Shown here in pieces: positions 53,251-62,656 of a stretch of 64,000 nucleotides of DNA. The notes beneath the pieces are model-generated. The model was not told where the DNA came from and did no database searches. It worked only from the letters and a program-made list of their open reading frames with translations. The DNA is from an uncultured Bacilli bacterium (lineage in GTDB: Bacteria; Bacillota_I; Bacilli_A; RF39; UBA660). Within the stretch, counting starts at the first letter, position 1. Every line of letters starts with the position of its first letter. A program made the translations under genes and the position numbers. The stretch is from the NCBI GenBank assembly GCA_934096945.1, contig CAKOND010000003.1, positions 1-64,000 on the forward strand. The letters run 5' to 3'.

Positions 53251-53953
53251 GACTAACCTCATACATTATTATACTTGCAGCAACTCCGGCATTAAGTGAC
53301 TCACATGATTTATTTATTTTAATATTTATAAATTCATCACATAATTCTTTTATATTTTCTGACATGCCACTACCTTCATTGCCAATTACAATTGCTACAT
53401 TTTCTTTTGATATATTTCTTACATCAGTGCCTTCATTTACATCTGTTCCTACAATTTTATAGCCCAAATTTTTAAGAACAGGAATAATTTCTTCTAAATT
53501 TCTTCTTATAATATTTAAATTAAATATCATGCCTTCGGTAGCCCTTACTACTTTAGGATTATATAAATCAACAGATGTATCACTTATTATAATGGTATCA
53601 ATATTAAATGCTACACTACTTCTAATTATTGTTCCTAAATTTCCTGGATCTTGCAAATTATCTAAAATAATGACATTACCATTTACACTATTCTCTGGAA
53701 TAAATTTAACGACTGCAGCATTATAACTTATTGACTTTTGATCGCTTATTTTTTCCATTATTTCCTTAGTTACATAAAAGTCAGCATCTTCATCTACACA
53801 ACTTATAATGTACTTAATTAAATTATTTTTTCTAGCTTCCTCGATTAAATGGTCACCTTCCACAATAAAATTTCTTTCTTTATCCCTTATTTTTTTATTT
53901 TTTAAACTAACCCAATATTTAACATTATCATTTTGAATACTCGTGATCTTCAT
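53243..53953 (-). CDS. TrmH/SpoU-family RNA 2'-O-methyltransferase
   Basis: 236 residues. N-terminal substrate-binding domain (KNKKIRDKERNFIVEGDHLIEEA) and a SPOUT domain with LDNLQDPGNLGTIIRS, VAIVIGNEGSGM and INKSCESLNAGVAASI. It methylates a ribose in rRNA or tRNA; the exact target cannot be told. Coupled by 4 bases to the upstream protease gene and by 8 bases to rimM. Confidence 0.95.
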   Translation of the reverse strand: MKITSIQNDNVKYWVSLKNKKIRDKERNFIVEGDHLIEEARKNNLIKYIISCVDEDADFYVTKEIMEKISDQKSISYNAAVVKFIPENSVNGNVIILDNLQDPGNLGTIIRSSVAFNIDTIIISDTSVDLYNPKVVRATEGMIFNLNIIRRNLEEIIPVLKNLGYKIVGTDVNEGTDVRNISKENVAIVIGNEGSGMSENIKELCDEFINIKINKSCESLNAGVAASIIMYEVSHE

Positions 53954-54585
53954 GTTTTTAACCTCTTTCTAGCCTCTTTATAATTTGGATATGCAAGACC
54001 TACTAAATGCCAAAAATTTTTACTATGATTTGCTTCAAAAAAATGACATAACTCATGAATTATAACATAATCAAGTAAATCAATATCTTTCTTTAGAAGT
54101 TCCGTATTAAGTGTTACTGTCTTCTTACTTGGATTACAAACGCCCCATCTAGTTATCATACTTCTAAATTTAAGGGTAAACTCTGGTAAATTAGAGAAAC
54201 ACTTCTTAGCTATTTCAACTTCACTAGTAAATACTCTTTCAACTTCAGCCTTGTAAAATAAATCTAAGGCTTTCATAGATGGAGCATAGACTTTATCGCC
54301 ATCAAACTTAACCCCATCACTATCCTCTTTTATTTCAATAAAATATTTTTTGCCGAGATATAAAAATAATTCATTATCATGTGCTCTTTCATAAGCTTTA
54401 TCATACATTTTTAAAATGCTTTCTTCATTTTCACCAATCATTTTAAGAATATTATCTTTTCCTAAATATATCGGACATGTTACATATATTTTTAAATCAT
54501 CTTTAACTCTGAAATAAATATTTTTATTGTTTTTTCTAACAATTACAACTTCAATTTCTTTTCCATTACTTGTTTTGTACGTCAT
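53950..54585 (-). CDS. YgjP-type metallopeptidase (M48-like, DUF45)
   Basis: 211 residues. The zinc motif HELCHFFEANHSKNFW gives HExxH plus a downstream His; RSMITRWGVCNPSKKTVTLN is the preceding DUF45/SprT-like block. Cytoplasmic, no signal. Members are used with restriction or repair systems elsewhere, but here the neighbours are housekeeping genes. It overlaps mscL by 20 bases. Confidence 0.88.
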   Translation of the reverse strand: MTYKTSNGKEIEVVIVRKNNKNIYFRVKDDLKIYVTCPIYLGKDNILKMIGENEESILKMYDKAYERAHDNELFLYLGKKYFIEIKEDSDGVKFDGDKVYAPSMKALDLFYKAEVERVFTSEVEIAKKCFSNLPEFTLKFRSMITRWGVCNPSKKTVTLNTELLKKDIDLLDYVIIHELCHFFEANHSKNFWHLVGLAYPNYKEARKRLKT

Positions 54586-54952
54586 TTTTTAATAAATCCC
54601 TTATTTCTTCTAAAGTCTTTAGTTCTGCACTTTTAGCTGGAGCTTTAAGTTTTTCTTCTTCTCTTTTATGAGTTAATTTATTTATAGCTTTAACAATTAA
54701 AAATAAACAAAAAGCAACTATTAAAAAGTCAATTACACTTTGAATAAATGCTCCATACATTATTTTTGTATCTTTAAATGTGATAGAAAGACTAGAAAAA
54801 TCAACACCACCAATAATAAGACCAATAATAGGTGTAAAAATATTATTAACTAAACTAGTTACAATGGAAGAAAAAGCACTCCCAACAATAACACCAACAG
54901 CTAAGTCAAGCACATTACCTCTGTCAATAAATTTTTTAAATTCTTTAAGCAT
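54566..54952 (-). CDS. mscL: Large-conductance mechanosensitive channel
   Basis: 128 residues from ATG 54952 (MLKEFKKFIDRGNVLDLAVGVIVGSAF). First helix with the AVGVIVGSAFSSIV constriction segment, second helix at about 65-90 and a cytoplasmic helix at the end (TLEEIRDLL). It opens under osmotic downshock. An upstream in-frame start at 54985 is not supported. Confidence 0.96.
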   Translation of the reverse strand: MLKEFKKFIDRGNVLDLAVGVIVGSAFSSIVTSLVNNIFTPIIGLIIGGVDFSSLSITFKDTKIMYGAFIQSVIDFLIVAFCLFLIVKAINKLTHKREEEKLKAPAKSAELKTLEEIRDLLKNDVQNK

Positions 54953-55111
54953 ATTACCAACTTCTTTCACTAAATATTTTATCATAAAAACATCAACATG
55001 TATATTCTAAATTTGTTTATTTTCAAAATATTATAGCAGCTTTTTTATGCAAAGGGATTTTGTATAAAATAAGACTTTGAGAAACAATAAAATATGGACA
55101 CTCTCAAAATT

Positions 55112-55137
55112 AAAAATAGACCTCTACTTGAGATCTA
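55112..55137 (-). terminator. Terminator of the 154-residue gene
   Basis: Minus strand TAGATCTC-aagta-GAGGTCTA (one G-U pair) followed by TTTTT, overlapping the stop codon. Confidence 0.8.
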
Positions 55138-55596
55138 CTTTTTTATATATTTTCTTATTCTGGTAAATATATTTTCTTTTCTACTTTTTTCATATATTAT
55201 AGGTATTTCTACTTCTAAATCTTTATTTTGCATATTATTTTTTGATAGATAATCTTCAAAAGTTTCAAAAAATTTTATAGCATCTTCTTGAGCTAAACCT
55301 ATAAATTCATTGGCGTTTTTATATACCTTTTTATCTGCATGCGCAAAAACATCTACAGCATTAAAATCTTTGAAACTTATCACTTTTGCACCAAATGAAA
55401 CATAGTTTTTTAAATCATTATCATCTTCATCATTTAATTTAATTAATAAATAGCTTGTTCCAGTACTATTTCTATTATATCTTATTGTTTTTCCATTTGG
55501 ATCAATTCCAATGTTTAATAAAACTTTAGTAATACTTTCTTTAAGTGATGAAAATATACTAATTTCAAATAATTCTATTTCTGTATTTTCTTTCAT
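55135..55596 (-). CDS. Protein of unknown function
   Basis: 153 residues, soluble, mixed alpha/beta, acidic middle (KLNDEDDNDLKNYVSFG) and a basic C-terminal helix (IFTRIRKYIKK). No recognised family or catalytic motif. ATG at 55596 follows ACGGAGGAATTATTG. Monocistronic, with a terminator overlapping its stop, and upstream of it lies the tRNA-Arg terminator. Confidence 0.65.
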   Translation of the reverse strand: MKENTEIELFEISIFSSLKESITKVLLNIGIDPNGKTIRYNRNSTGTSYLLIKLNDEDDNDLKNYVSFGAKVISFKDFNAVDVFAHADKKVYKNANEFIGLAQEDAIKFFETFEDYLSKNNMQNKDLEVEIPIIYEKSRKENIFTRIRKYIKK

Positions 55597-55650
55597 CAAT
55601 AATTCCTCCGTTTACTAATATTATAGTTAGATATAAAATTTTGTCAAGGA

Positions 55651-55670
55651 AAAACCCCTTTTTAGGGGCT
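55651..55670 (-). terminator. Terminator of tRNA-Arg
   Basis: Minus strand AGCCCC-TAAAAA-GGGGTTTT hairpin with T-run, 14 bases after the tRNA CCA end. Confidence 0.88.
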
Positions 55671-55683
55671 TAATATGCTTAAA

Positions 55684-55760
55684 TGGTGTCCTTGACAAGA
55701 ATCGAACTTGCGACCTAATGCGTCGGAGGCACTTGCTCTATCCAACTGAGCTACAAGGAC
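55684..55760 (-). tRNA. tRNA-Arg (anticodon CCG)
   Basis: 77 bases including an encoded CCA. Acceptor GTCCTTG pairs with CAAGGAC; D-arm GCTC/GAGC; anticodon stem AGTGC/GCATT around loop CTCCGAC, anticodon CCG (reads CGG, Arg); T-arm GTTCGAAT loop. It lies 17 bp after ileS and may be processed from the same transcript. Confidence 0.96.
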
Positions 55761-55777
55761 CCATAAACATTTTATCA

Positions 55778-58700
55778 TTAATTCTTAGAAATAGCAATTA
55801 GGACTCTATTTTCATCTACAAAGAATTCTTCATTTGCATTTTCACTAAATTCTAGCTTAGTTGCAAGAGTTTCTTTCTTAATATAATCACTAAAGTCTTG
55901 AATTGCATTTTTAACAGCATCACCTGCATTATAACTAATACTTATTCTATCAGTAAGTTCATAGTTATTATTTTTTCGCATTTGTTGTACTTTTGATACT
56001 ATTTCACGAGCAATACCTTCATTTATTAATTCTGGTGTAAGAGTTGCATTTAAAATAACAAAATTATTATTTTCCATTCCAACATCAAAACCTACTTTAG
56101 AATCTATTCTTATATCAACCATATCACTATAAATATCAGTATCAATTCCTGCGATATTCATCTTTATGCCTTCATTATTTTGAAGTTTCTTAATATCAGT
56201 TAAACTTAAATTTAGTAATTTTTCTTGGAATTCTTTAAGGTTTGCACCAAATACTTTACCTACTACTCTAAAGTTTGGTTTAACAGTAAAGTTCATATAA
56301 AGTGATGTATCTTGAATATATGTAACTTTCTTAACATTTAATTCTTCTTTGATTAGTTCAGTAAGTTCACCAATAACCATGCTATTTTTACCATCAATTA
56401 GAATTTCACTTAGAGGTTGACGTACTCTTAGTTTTTGTTCTTCACGAATATTTCTACCAATACTTATAAGTTCACGAACTAAATCCATTTTTTCTTCAAG
56501 TAAATCTTCTAATTTACTTTCATCATATTTTGGAAAGTCAGCTAAATGAACAGATTTTTCACCAGTTAAATTGGTATACATTTCTTCAGAAAGGTATGGA
56601 ACTATCGGAGCAATCATTTTTGATAAGCCCACTAAAACTTCATATGTTGTAATATAAACAGCCTTTTTGCTATCATCTAAGTTACTTGCCCAGAACCTAT
56701 TTCTATTTCTTCTTATATACCAATTAGATAAATCATCAGAAACAAAATCAGTTAAAGCTTTTACTACTTTATTTAAGTCATATTCATCATAAGATTCAGT
56801 TACATATTTTAAAAGTCTATTGTACTTACTAATTAGCCATCTATCAATATCTTCTCTTTTTTCTAAAGGAACGTTACATTTATTTATATCAATATCATCA
56901 ATATTTGCATACATTGAGAAGAAGTTGTAAGTATTTTTAAGGGGATTAAAGAATTTAGAATGAACTTCTTTTAAACCATTTATGTCAAATTTAAGTGGAA
57001 CCCAGACTGGTGAAACATATGGAAGATAAAATCTTACTGTATCTGCTCCATATTCTTTCATTGCCCCAAATGGTTCAACGATATTACCCATTGTTTTACT
57101 CATTTTTTTACCATTTGCATCTAAAAGCAAATCATTAACTAAAACATTTTTAAATGGACTTACACCTTTTACAAATGTAGAAATAACAAGTAGTGTATAG
57201 AACCATCCACGTGTTTGGTCAATTCCTTCACAAATAAAATCTGCTGGAAATTGGGTTTCAAATAAATCATTATTTTCAAATGGATAATGATATTGTGCAA
57301 ATGGCATAGAACCAGAGTCAAACCAACAATCTATTACATCTTTACATCTAGTCATAGCTTTGCCACATTCAGGACATTTAAGATGAACATCATCAATATA
57401 TGGTCTATGTAGTTCAATTGTTTCATCAATATTTTCAATTGCTTTTTCTACTAACTCTTTACGAGAACCAATCATTTCTGTGTGTCCGCATGAACAAATC
57501 CAATATGGAAGTGGTGTTCCCCAGTATCTTGAACGAGATATTGCCCAGTCATTTAAGTTTTCTAGCCAGTTACCAAAACGTTTTTCTCCAACATATGATG
57601 GATACCAATTAACAGTTTTGTTATTAGCAACAATTTTATCTTTAATTTTAGTTATTTCAAGATAATAACTTGGTTTAGAATAATAAATAAGTGGTGTATG
57701 ACATCTCCAACAATGAGGATAGTTGTGAACTATTCTTTGTTTTTTAAATAATTTATCATTTTCTTTCAAATATTTAATTACTTCACTATCAGCATCAAAT
57801 ACAAGCATGCCTTTCCAAGGTCCTTCAGTATATTTACCATCTTCACCAACTGGATTTAAATATGGTAAGTTATATTTACGACCAACATTTGCATCATCTG
57901 CTCCGAATGCTGGTGCTAAATGTACTACTCCAGTACCATCTTCAGCAGTTACATACTTGTCGCAACAAACAAAGAAACCTTTTTTATTAACAGAAAGTTC
58001 TGGTATTAATTGTTCGTATTCAGTATATTCTAGACTACTTCCTTTAAAAGTATCAAGTATTTCGGCTTCTTCACCTAAAACTTTAGAAACAAGTGATGTT
58101 GCTAGAATAAATTTAGTACCTTTACTTAAAACTAAAGAATAATCATAATCAGGATTTACACATAAACCAACATTTGCAATTAATGTCCATGGTGTTGTTG
58201 TCCATACTAAAAAGTAAACATCTTCGTCCTTTTTCTTCATTGGTACAATTACAGTATCAACACTCATTTCTTCATATCCTTGAGCTACTTCATGTGATGC
58301 AAGACCAGTACCACATCTTGGACAATAAGGAAGAATTTTTACTCCTTCATAAAATAATCCTTCTTCAAAGAATTTCTTTAAAATCCACCATTCTGTTTCA
58401 ATATAGTTATTATCATATGTAACATATGGGTGTTTAATATCTATAAATTGTCCCATTTTTTCAGTTAAATCAGTAAATGTATCTTCGTTTTTCCATACAC
58501 TTTCTTTACATTTTTGATTAAACTCTTTGATACCATATTTTTCAATATCTTTTTTACCAGTAAATCCTAGTTCCTTTTCTACTTGTAATTCAACTGGTAA
58601 ACCATGAGTATCCCATCCAACTTTACGAAGAACTTTATATCCTTGCATAGTCTTATATTTACAAATCGTATCCTTTAAGAATTTAGCAACCATATGATGA

Positions 58701-58870
58701 AGTCCTGGATGTCCATTAGCTGTTGCAGGTCCATCATAGAAAACAAAATATGGAGCATCTTTCCTATTTTCAATAGTTTCATTTAAAATGTCTTCATTTT
58801 TCCATTTTTCAAGTATTTTACTTTCAGTTTCATAAACACTTTCTTTACTTAAACTTTTAAATCTTTCCAT
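55778..58870 (-). CDS. ileS: Isoleucine--tRNA ligase
   Basis: 1030 residues. Class I synthetase with the HIGH signature as GHPGLHH, the editing domain (TTTPWTLIANVGLCV, GTGVVHLAPAFGADD), WAISRSRYWGTPLP, the KMSKT loop and a C-terminal anticodon-binding region. The extended C-terminal domain and these residues resemble the eukaryotic-like, mupirocin-resistant IleS2 group rather than IleS1, but this is a by-eye impression. The ATG at 58870 follows TTTGGAGGTAAGAAA; the frame is open 20 codons upstream only because it reads through the T-box. Confidence 0.95.
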   Translation of the reverse strand: MERFKSLSKESVYETESKILEKWKNEDILNETIENRKDAPYFVFYDGPATANGHPGLHHMVAKFLKDTICKYKTMQGYKVLRKVGWDTHGLPVELQVEKELGFTGKKDIEKYGIKEFNQKCKESVWKNEDTFTDLTEKMGQFIDIKHPYVTYDNNYIETEWWILKKFFEEGLFYEGVKILPYCPRCGTGLASHEVAQGYEEMSVDTVIVPMKKKDEDVYFLVWTTTPWTLIANVGLCVNPDYDYSLVLSKGTKFILATSLVSKVLGEEAEILDTFKGSSLEYTEYEQLIPELSVNKKGFFVCCDKYVTAEDGTGVVHLAPAFGADDANVGRKYNLPYLNPVGEDGKYTEGPWKGMLVFDADSEVIKYLKENDKLFKKQRIVHNYPHCWRCHTPLIYYSKPSYYLEITKIKDKIVANNKTVNWYPSYVGEKRFGNWLENLNDWAISRSRYWGTPLPYWICSCGHTEMIGSRKELVEKAIENIDETIELHRPYIDDVHLKCPECGKAMTRCKDVIDCWFDSGSMPFAQYHYPFENNDLFETQFPADFICEGIDQTRGWFYTLLVISTFVKGVSPFKNVLVNDLLLDANGKKMSKTMGNIVEPFGAMKEYGADTVRFYLPYVSPVWVPLKFDINGLKEVHSKFFNPLKNTYNFFSMYANIDDIDINKCNVPLEKREDIDRWLISKYNRLLKYVTESYDEYDLNKVVKALTDFVSDDLSNWYIRRNRNRFWASNLDDSKKAVYITTYEVLVGLSKMIAPIVPYLSEEMYTNLTGEKSVHLADFPKYDESKLEDLLEEKMDLVRELISIGRNIREEQKLRVRQPLSEILIDGKNSMVIGELTELIKEELNVKKVTYIQDTSLYMNFTVKPNFRVVGKVFGANLKEFQEKLLNLSLTDIKKLQNNEGIKMNIAGIDTDIYSDMVDIRIDSKVGFDVGMENNNFVILNATLTPELINEGIAREIVSKVQQMRKNNNYELTDRISISYNAGDAVKNAIQDFSDYIKKETLATKLEFSENANEEFFVDENRVLIAISKN

Positions 58871-58879
58871 TTTCTTACC

Positions 58880-59073
58880 TCCAAAATAAAAAGGATAGCA
58901 CCAAAAGGAGTCTTCAAAAGACGGTACCATCCCTTAATTAACTTAATTTTGATAACGGAATAACCCGATTAATCTCTGTAAGTGATACATATTTAAATCT
59001 TTTATTAGCTTCCACCAAACGCTAACTCTCTTTAAAAAGTCTTTTAAATAACGTCTTACATCACTGATTACTT
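58880..59073 (-). promoter_or_regulatory. T-box leader of ileS (Ile specifier)
   Basis: Minus strand T-box AAGGGATGGTACCGTC (about 58920-58936) overlaps the terminator: GGATGGTACC pairs with GGTGCTATCC through two G-U pairs, followed by TTTTT. Upstream, TGTATCACT offers ATC (Ile) as specifier, and GAGAG and GGTGGAAGC elements of stem I are visible. Uncharged tRNA-Ile is the expected inducer. Confidence 0.92.
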
Positions 59074-59078
59074 AATAT

Positions 59079-59107
59079 AGTATACACTACTTTATTTTCC
59101 TTTTCAA
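59079..59107 (-). promoter_or_regulatory. Promoter of the ileS T-box leader
   Basis: Minus strand -35 TTGAAA (59102-59107), 17-bp spacer, -10 TATACT (59079-59084). Confidence 0.8.
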
Positions 59108-59124
59108 GTCCAATCCACAAAAAT

Positions 59125-59601
59125 TTATTTCTTTTTTCTAGTTAAATTATTTGCTAAATTTGACGCTTTATATGCATCGATCATATAACTAGGCACTACA
59201 GATATACCTTTTTCATTACTTATTTTTTCACAAAAATAGGTATGGCTTAAAATATCTTCTGATATACTGGTATAATAGTTTTCTCTTTCTTCATCACCAA
59301 CAATATCTGCAGATTTATCAAGTACATTTACATTTTTGGAAATAGCTGTTTTATTAAAACCGATTAAACTTGGTAGTAGCATAAATAAACCATTATTTTC
59401 TACAATTGCAAATTCTCTTCCAGTAACTGCATCTAGTGCTTTATAAAAACCATCTCTTACTTTTAAAATTTCTATATAAAGCTCAAATGGTTCATTTAAT
59501 TTTGCTTTTACAAAAACAACATTGCCATTTTCATCTATAGTCCCTTTCCAATAAATTATTCCTTGTACATTAAGTACATAACCTTTCCATTTTTTTAACA
59601 T
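59125..59601 (-). CDS. Protein of unknown function
   Basis: 158 residues, soluble. The first part is beta-rich (GYVLNVQGIIYWKGTIDENG, VTGREFAIVENNG), the rest helical with a basic end (LANNLTRKKK). No family recognised. GGAGGTTTAAAT precedes the ATG. It lies 12 bp downstream of the SGNH-like gene and could belong to the same operon. Confidence 0.65.
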   Translation of the reverse strand: MLKKWKGYVLNVQGIIYWKGTIDENGNVVFVKAKLNEPFELYIEILKVRDGFYKALDAVTGREFAIVENNGLFMLLPSLIGFNKTAISKNVNVLDKSADIVGDEERENYYTSISEDILSHTYFCEKISNEKGISVVPSYMIDAYKASNLANNLTRKKK

Positions 59602-59613
59602 ATTTAAACCTCC

Positions 59614-60540
59614 TTACTTTTCTACTTCTTCCTTATATCTTAAATATGCGGTATCCCAAAGTTTATAATTTTTATCACCACGATGGTCTATTAAAAGATT
59701 AGTTTCTTTTAAAATATTACCGAGTACTTTTGATGCTTTTAAAGCACCATAATAGTTTAAATGTCCACCTTCATCTTTCGTATCTGTTTCCCAGTTTATA
59801 TCTAAATCATATTTATTTAAATTAATAAATGTAAAACCTAATTCTTTACTTAATTCATTAAACTTTTTATCTCTTTGATAATTCCATGAGTTTTGTGAAG
59901 GAAAACCCACTATTATTAGTTTAGTATTATATTCTTTAGCTAAATCTACAAACTTTTTTAAATATTCTAGATTACTTTCAATCATGACATATTCTTTATC
60001 ATTTTCTTTCATATAATCTAAATACTTTCCAGACTTAATAGTCTTATTTAATTTATATCCTTTTTGAATACTCATTATTCCATAATCAGAAAACAAGACA
60101 TTTTTCCAATTATTATGATAGTTTAAAAGAGGCATAGCTTTTTTTAAAGCCCTTTCATATTTTACATACCACTTTCTTTTCCTAGTATTTCTAAAGAACA
60201 TGTTTCCTCCGAGTATTGCAACCTTTGGATGCTGACTTTCCATGGCAACTTTATAATAATCGTAAGCATCAGGAAGTATGAAAGCCGCCTGGGCACAATC
60301 AAAGACGGTATAGCCATAGTTTCCGTATATTTCCATAGGTATAACTGAAGAATAAACGAGACTATCACCAACAACAATGGCATCAACAGAATTTTTAGCT
60401 TCACCAAGTATTTCATACTCACTTGTTTTAATTAAACCAAATTCTTTGATATTTTCTTTAGGCAAAAGTAAATATGAAAAACCATAATATAGAAAAATAA
60501 ATAGTGCTATAAAAATTATACTTTTAAATAAATTTTTCAT
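59614..60540 (-). CDS. Membrane-anchored SGNH-hydrolase-like protein (AlgJ/DltD-like)
   Basis: 308 residues. N-terminal membrane anchor (about 5-24) and an extracytoplasmic SGNH-type domain: block I IVVGDSLVYSSVIP (Ser nucleophile in GDS), and the C-terminal Asp-His pair in DEGGHLNYYGALKAS. Such proteins transfer acyl groups from an MBOAT partner to exported polymers; the MBOAT gene lies 9 bp upstream. The polymer (peptidoglycan, teichoic acid or capsule) is unknown. No dltA or dltC is near, so this is not a complete dlt operon. Confidence 0.85.
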   Translation of the reverse strand: MKNLFKSIIFIALFIFLYYGFSYLLLPKENIKEFGLIKTSEYEILGEAKNSVDAIVVGDSLVYSSVIPMEIYGNYGYTVFDCAQAAFILPDAYDYYKVAMESQHPKVAILGGNMFFRNTRKRKWYVKYERALKKAMPLLNYHNNWKNVLFSDYGIMSIQKGYKLNKTIKSGKYLDYMKENDKEYVMIESNLEYLKKFVDLAKEYNTKLIIVGFPSQNSWNYQRDKKFNELSKELGFTFINLNKYDLDINWETDTKDEGGHLNYYGALKASKVLGNILKETNLLIDHRGDKNYKLWDTAYLRYKEEVEK

Positions 60541-60549
60541 TATACCTCC

Positions 60550-62127
60550 CTAAAAGTCTGCGTATATTGGATCTACCGGAGCATATCCAGGACCAAAAGC
60601 ACCAAAAATTATAATTGAAAATATTAGTAAATAATAAATAAACCATCTAAATATTATATTTTTATTTGCGAGTTTTTCTCTTACAGAAATACCTTTTTCT
60701 CTTAAAATACTTATTATAAGTATAGCTATTAGTGCCACTACAAGAATAAATAAATCAGACACATCAAGTCCTAAACTTGGTATTTCCCATGAACTAACTT
60801 TAAAACTTGTAAATATTTTTCCTAGCATTGTAAAGGCACTACCTACTGTTTCTGCTCTAAAAATTAGTTCTCCTAAAATAACTAAAAATCCGGTTTTAAT
60901 AATTTGTAATCCTTTAAGAATTTTACTATTTTGAATATTTAATTTAGCATATAACTTATTAAAAGGTGTTCTTGTAATATTACCAACTGAAATCATAACA
61001 AAATGATATAAACCAAATAAAATATATGTCCAACCCGCTCCATGCCATAATCCATTTAAAAGCCATACAACTAATAGAGCAACTGTACCACTTAATAATG
61101 GCCCATAATGATTACCAAGTACTTTTCTTAGCTTAATAGTCATCTTCTTCATTGGTTTAGAGAGTGATATTGGATAATATATATAATCTTTAAACCATGT
61201 ACCTAAACTTATGTGCCATCTTGTCCAAAATTCTGATATATTTTTACTAAAGAATGGTTGTTTAAAGTTTTCAGGAACATTTACATTAAAGATATTGCCA
61301 ATACCACATACGACATCCATAGCACCTGAAAAATCCATATAAAGCATAATGGTATATGATAAGGCACCTAAAAATATAACTGGGCCAGAGTATTCTTGGT
61401 AACCACTAAATACTGTTTTTACAAGAATATTAAGTCTATCTGCTATAACCATTTTCTTAAATAATCCCCATAATACTCTTTGCAAGCCAAAGCATAAGTT
61501 TTGATATGTTATTTTATTACCTTTAAATAAATCTTCTGCAGTATCACTATATCTTGTAATTGGGCCTTCCATAATACTTGGAAAAAAAGACATAAATAAT
61601 GCTACTCTAAAGAAATTTTTATCAGCTTCTATTTTACCATTATAAACATCAAACAAGTATGATAAAGCTTGTAATGTATAAAAAGATATTCCAATCGGAG
61701 CAATTAACTTAAGTATGCTAAATTCATAACTTATATTAAATAAATTAAGTAGTAAATTAATATTTGTAGTAAAGAATTTTAAATATTTAAATACAAATAA
61801 GAAAGATACATTAATTATTAAACAAAGTATTAAAACTAATCTTTTTTGTCTTTTATATTTTTCTTTAATAATCTTTTTATCATCGCTATTACAATTACTT
61901 AATTCATTATCCTTTTTTTCATCTATTTTATTCATCTTAAACGTGCTTAAGTAAATAGTTATTATTGTAAGTAGTAAAAATAAAACTCTCCATCCACTTA
62001 ATAAATAAAAAAATAATAAACTCGATAATAATAAAACATAAGGCCTTATTTTCTTTGGAAATATGTTATAAAATATTATTACAATTAGAAAAAAATAATT
62101 ATAATATTTACTTATTACACTATGCAT
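60550..62127 (-). CDS. MBOAT-family membrane O-acyltransferase (AlgI/PatA-like)
   Basis: 525 residues and about ten to twelve membrane helices. MBOAT motifs: SFFPSIMEGPITRYSD, FWTRWHISLGTWFKDYIYYP, and the catalytic histidine region LNGLWHGAGWTYILFG. It moves an acyl group, probably acetyl, across the membrane to the SGNH partner encoded 9 bp downstream. AAAGGAGTAAAAT precedes the ATG. Confidence 0.93.
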   Translation of the reverse strand: MHSVISKYYNYFFLIVIIFYNIFPKKIRPYVLLLSSLLFFYLLSGWRVLFLLLTIITIYLSTFKMNKIDEKKDNELSNCNSDDKKIIKEKYKRQKRLVLILCLIINVSFLFVFKYLKFFTTNINLLLNLFNISYEFSILKLIAPIGISFYTLQALSYLFDVYNGKIEADKNFFRVALFMSFFPSIMEGPITRYSDTAEDLFKGNKITYQNLCFGLQRVLWGLFKKMVIADRLNILVKTVFSGYQEYSGPVIFLGALSYTIMLYMDFSGAMDVVCGIGNIFNVNVPENFKQPFFSKNISEFWTRWHISLGTWFKDYIYYPISLSKPMKKMTIKLRKVLGNHYGPLLSGTVALLVVWLLNGLWHGAGWTYILFGLYHFVMISVGNITRTPFNKLYAKLNIQNSKILKGLQIIKTGFLVILGELIFRAETVGSAFTMLGKIFTSFKVSSWEIPSLGLDVSDLFILVVALIAILIISILREKGISVREKLANKNIIFRWFIYYLLIFSIIIFGAFGPGYAPVDPIYADF

Positions 62128-62218
62128 ATTTTACTCCTTTAAACAACACTTCTTAGATAGTTGTTGCACTTGTTTTAATATTATACCATACATTATATTT
62201 TTAATCTATAAGAAAAAA

Positions 62219-62535
62219 ACAAACATAATTGTTTGTTGTTTCACTTGCTCTAGCATATCTATAACTTTCAACGTCTATACCATTTGCAAGTGTCCATTAT
62301 GATAATATATATTGTTATTTCCTTGTACTTCATTATACTCTGACATTACATAATCTGTAAGTGTAACTGTCGATGCAATCTTTTCATTTACGACATATAT
62401 ATTTAAATACTTATTATTTGTATCTGATACTTTTACTATTATTCTATAGTTACTTCCATTTGTTAAATTAGAAAATGTATAACTATTATTTGTACTTTCT
62501 ACATAGCTATTTCCATTATCTATTGAATAATAAAC
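62219..62535 (-). pseudogene. Broken fragment of a lectin-like surface gene
   Basis: The minus strand matches the middle of the gene at 38978-41152 (its bases about 39765-40075). It includes an identical run of about 50 bases (62407-62458). It reads SYTFSNLTNGSNYRIIVKV, VVNEKIASTVTLTDYVM, NNNIYYHNG, then a one-base frameshift and ANGIDVESYRYARASETTNNYVCF before a stop. Both ends of the gene are missing and there is no start codon. It may be a dead duplicate or a silent donor cassette. It fills much of the 520-base gap between the MBOAT gene and topA; the rest holds nothing recognisable except the topA terminator. Confidence 0.88.
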
Positions 62536-62628
62536 TTTAAAAGTATTTTCATCAACAAATCTAAGTAATGGTTTTTATGGTAATTTAACACATTTACATC
62601 TTTTTGTAGAGACTTTTGATTTTTGCAT

Positions 62629-62656
62629 TAAAAAAGTAACATCAACTGATGCTACT
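62629..62656 (-). terminator. Terminator of topA
   Basis: Minus strand AGTAGCATCA with TGATGTTACT (one G-U pair) and a T-run, starting at the topA stop codon. Confidence 0.85.

Noticed and set aside
58871..58930. 20-codon N-terminal extension of ileS
   Set aside because: It translates the T-box leader; TTTGGAGG sits directly before ATG 58870.
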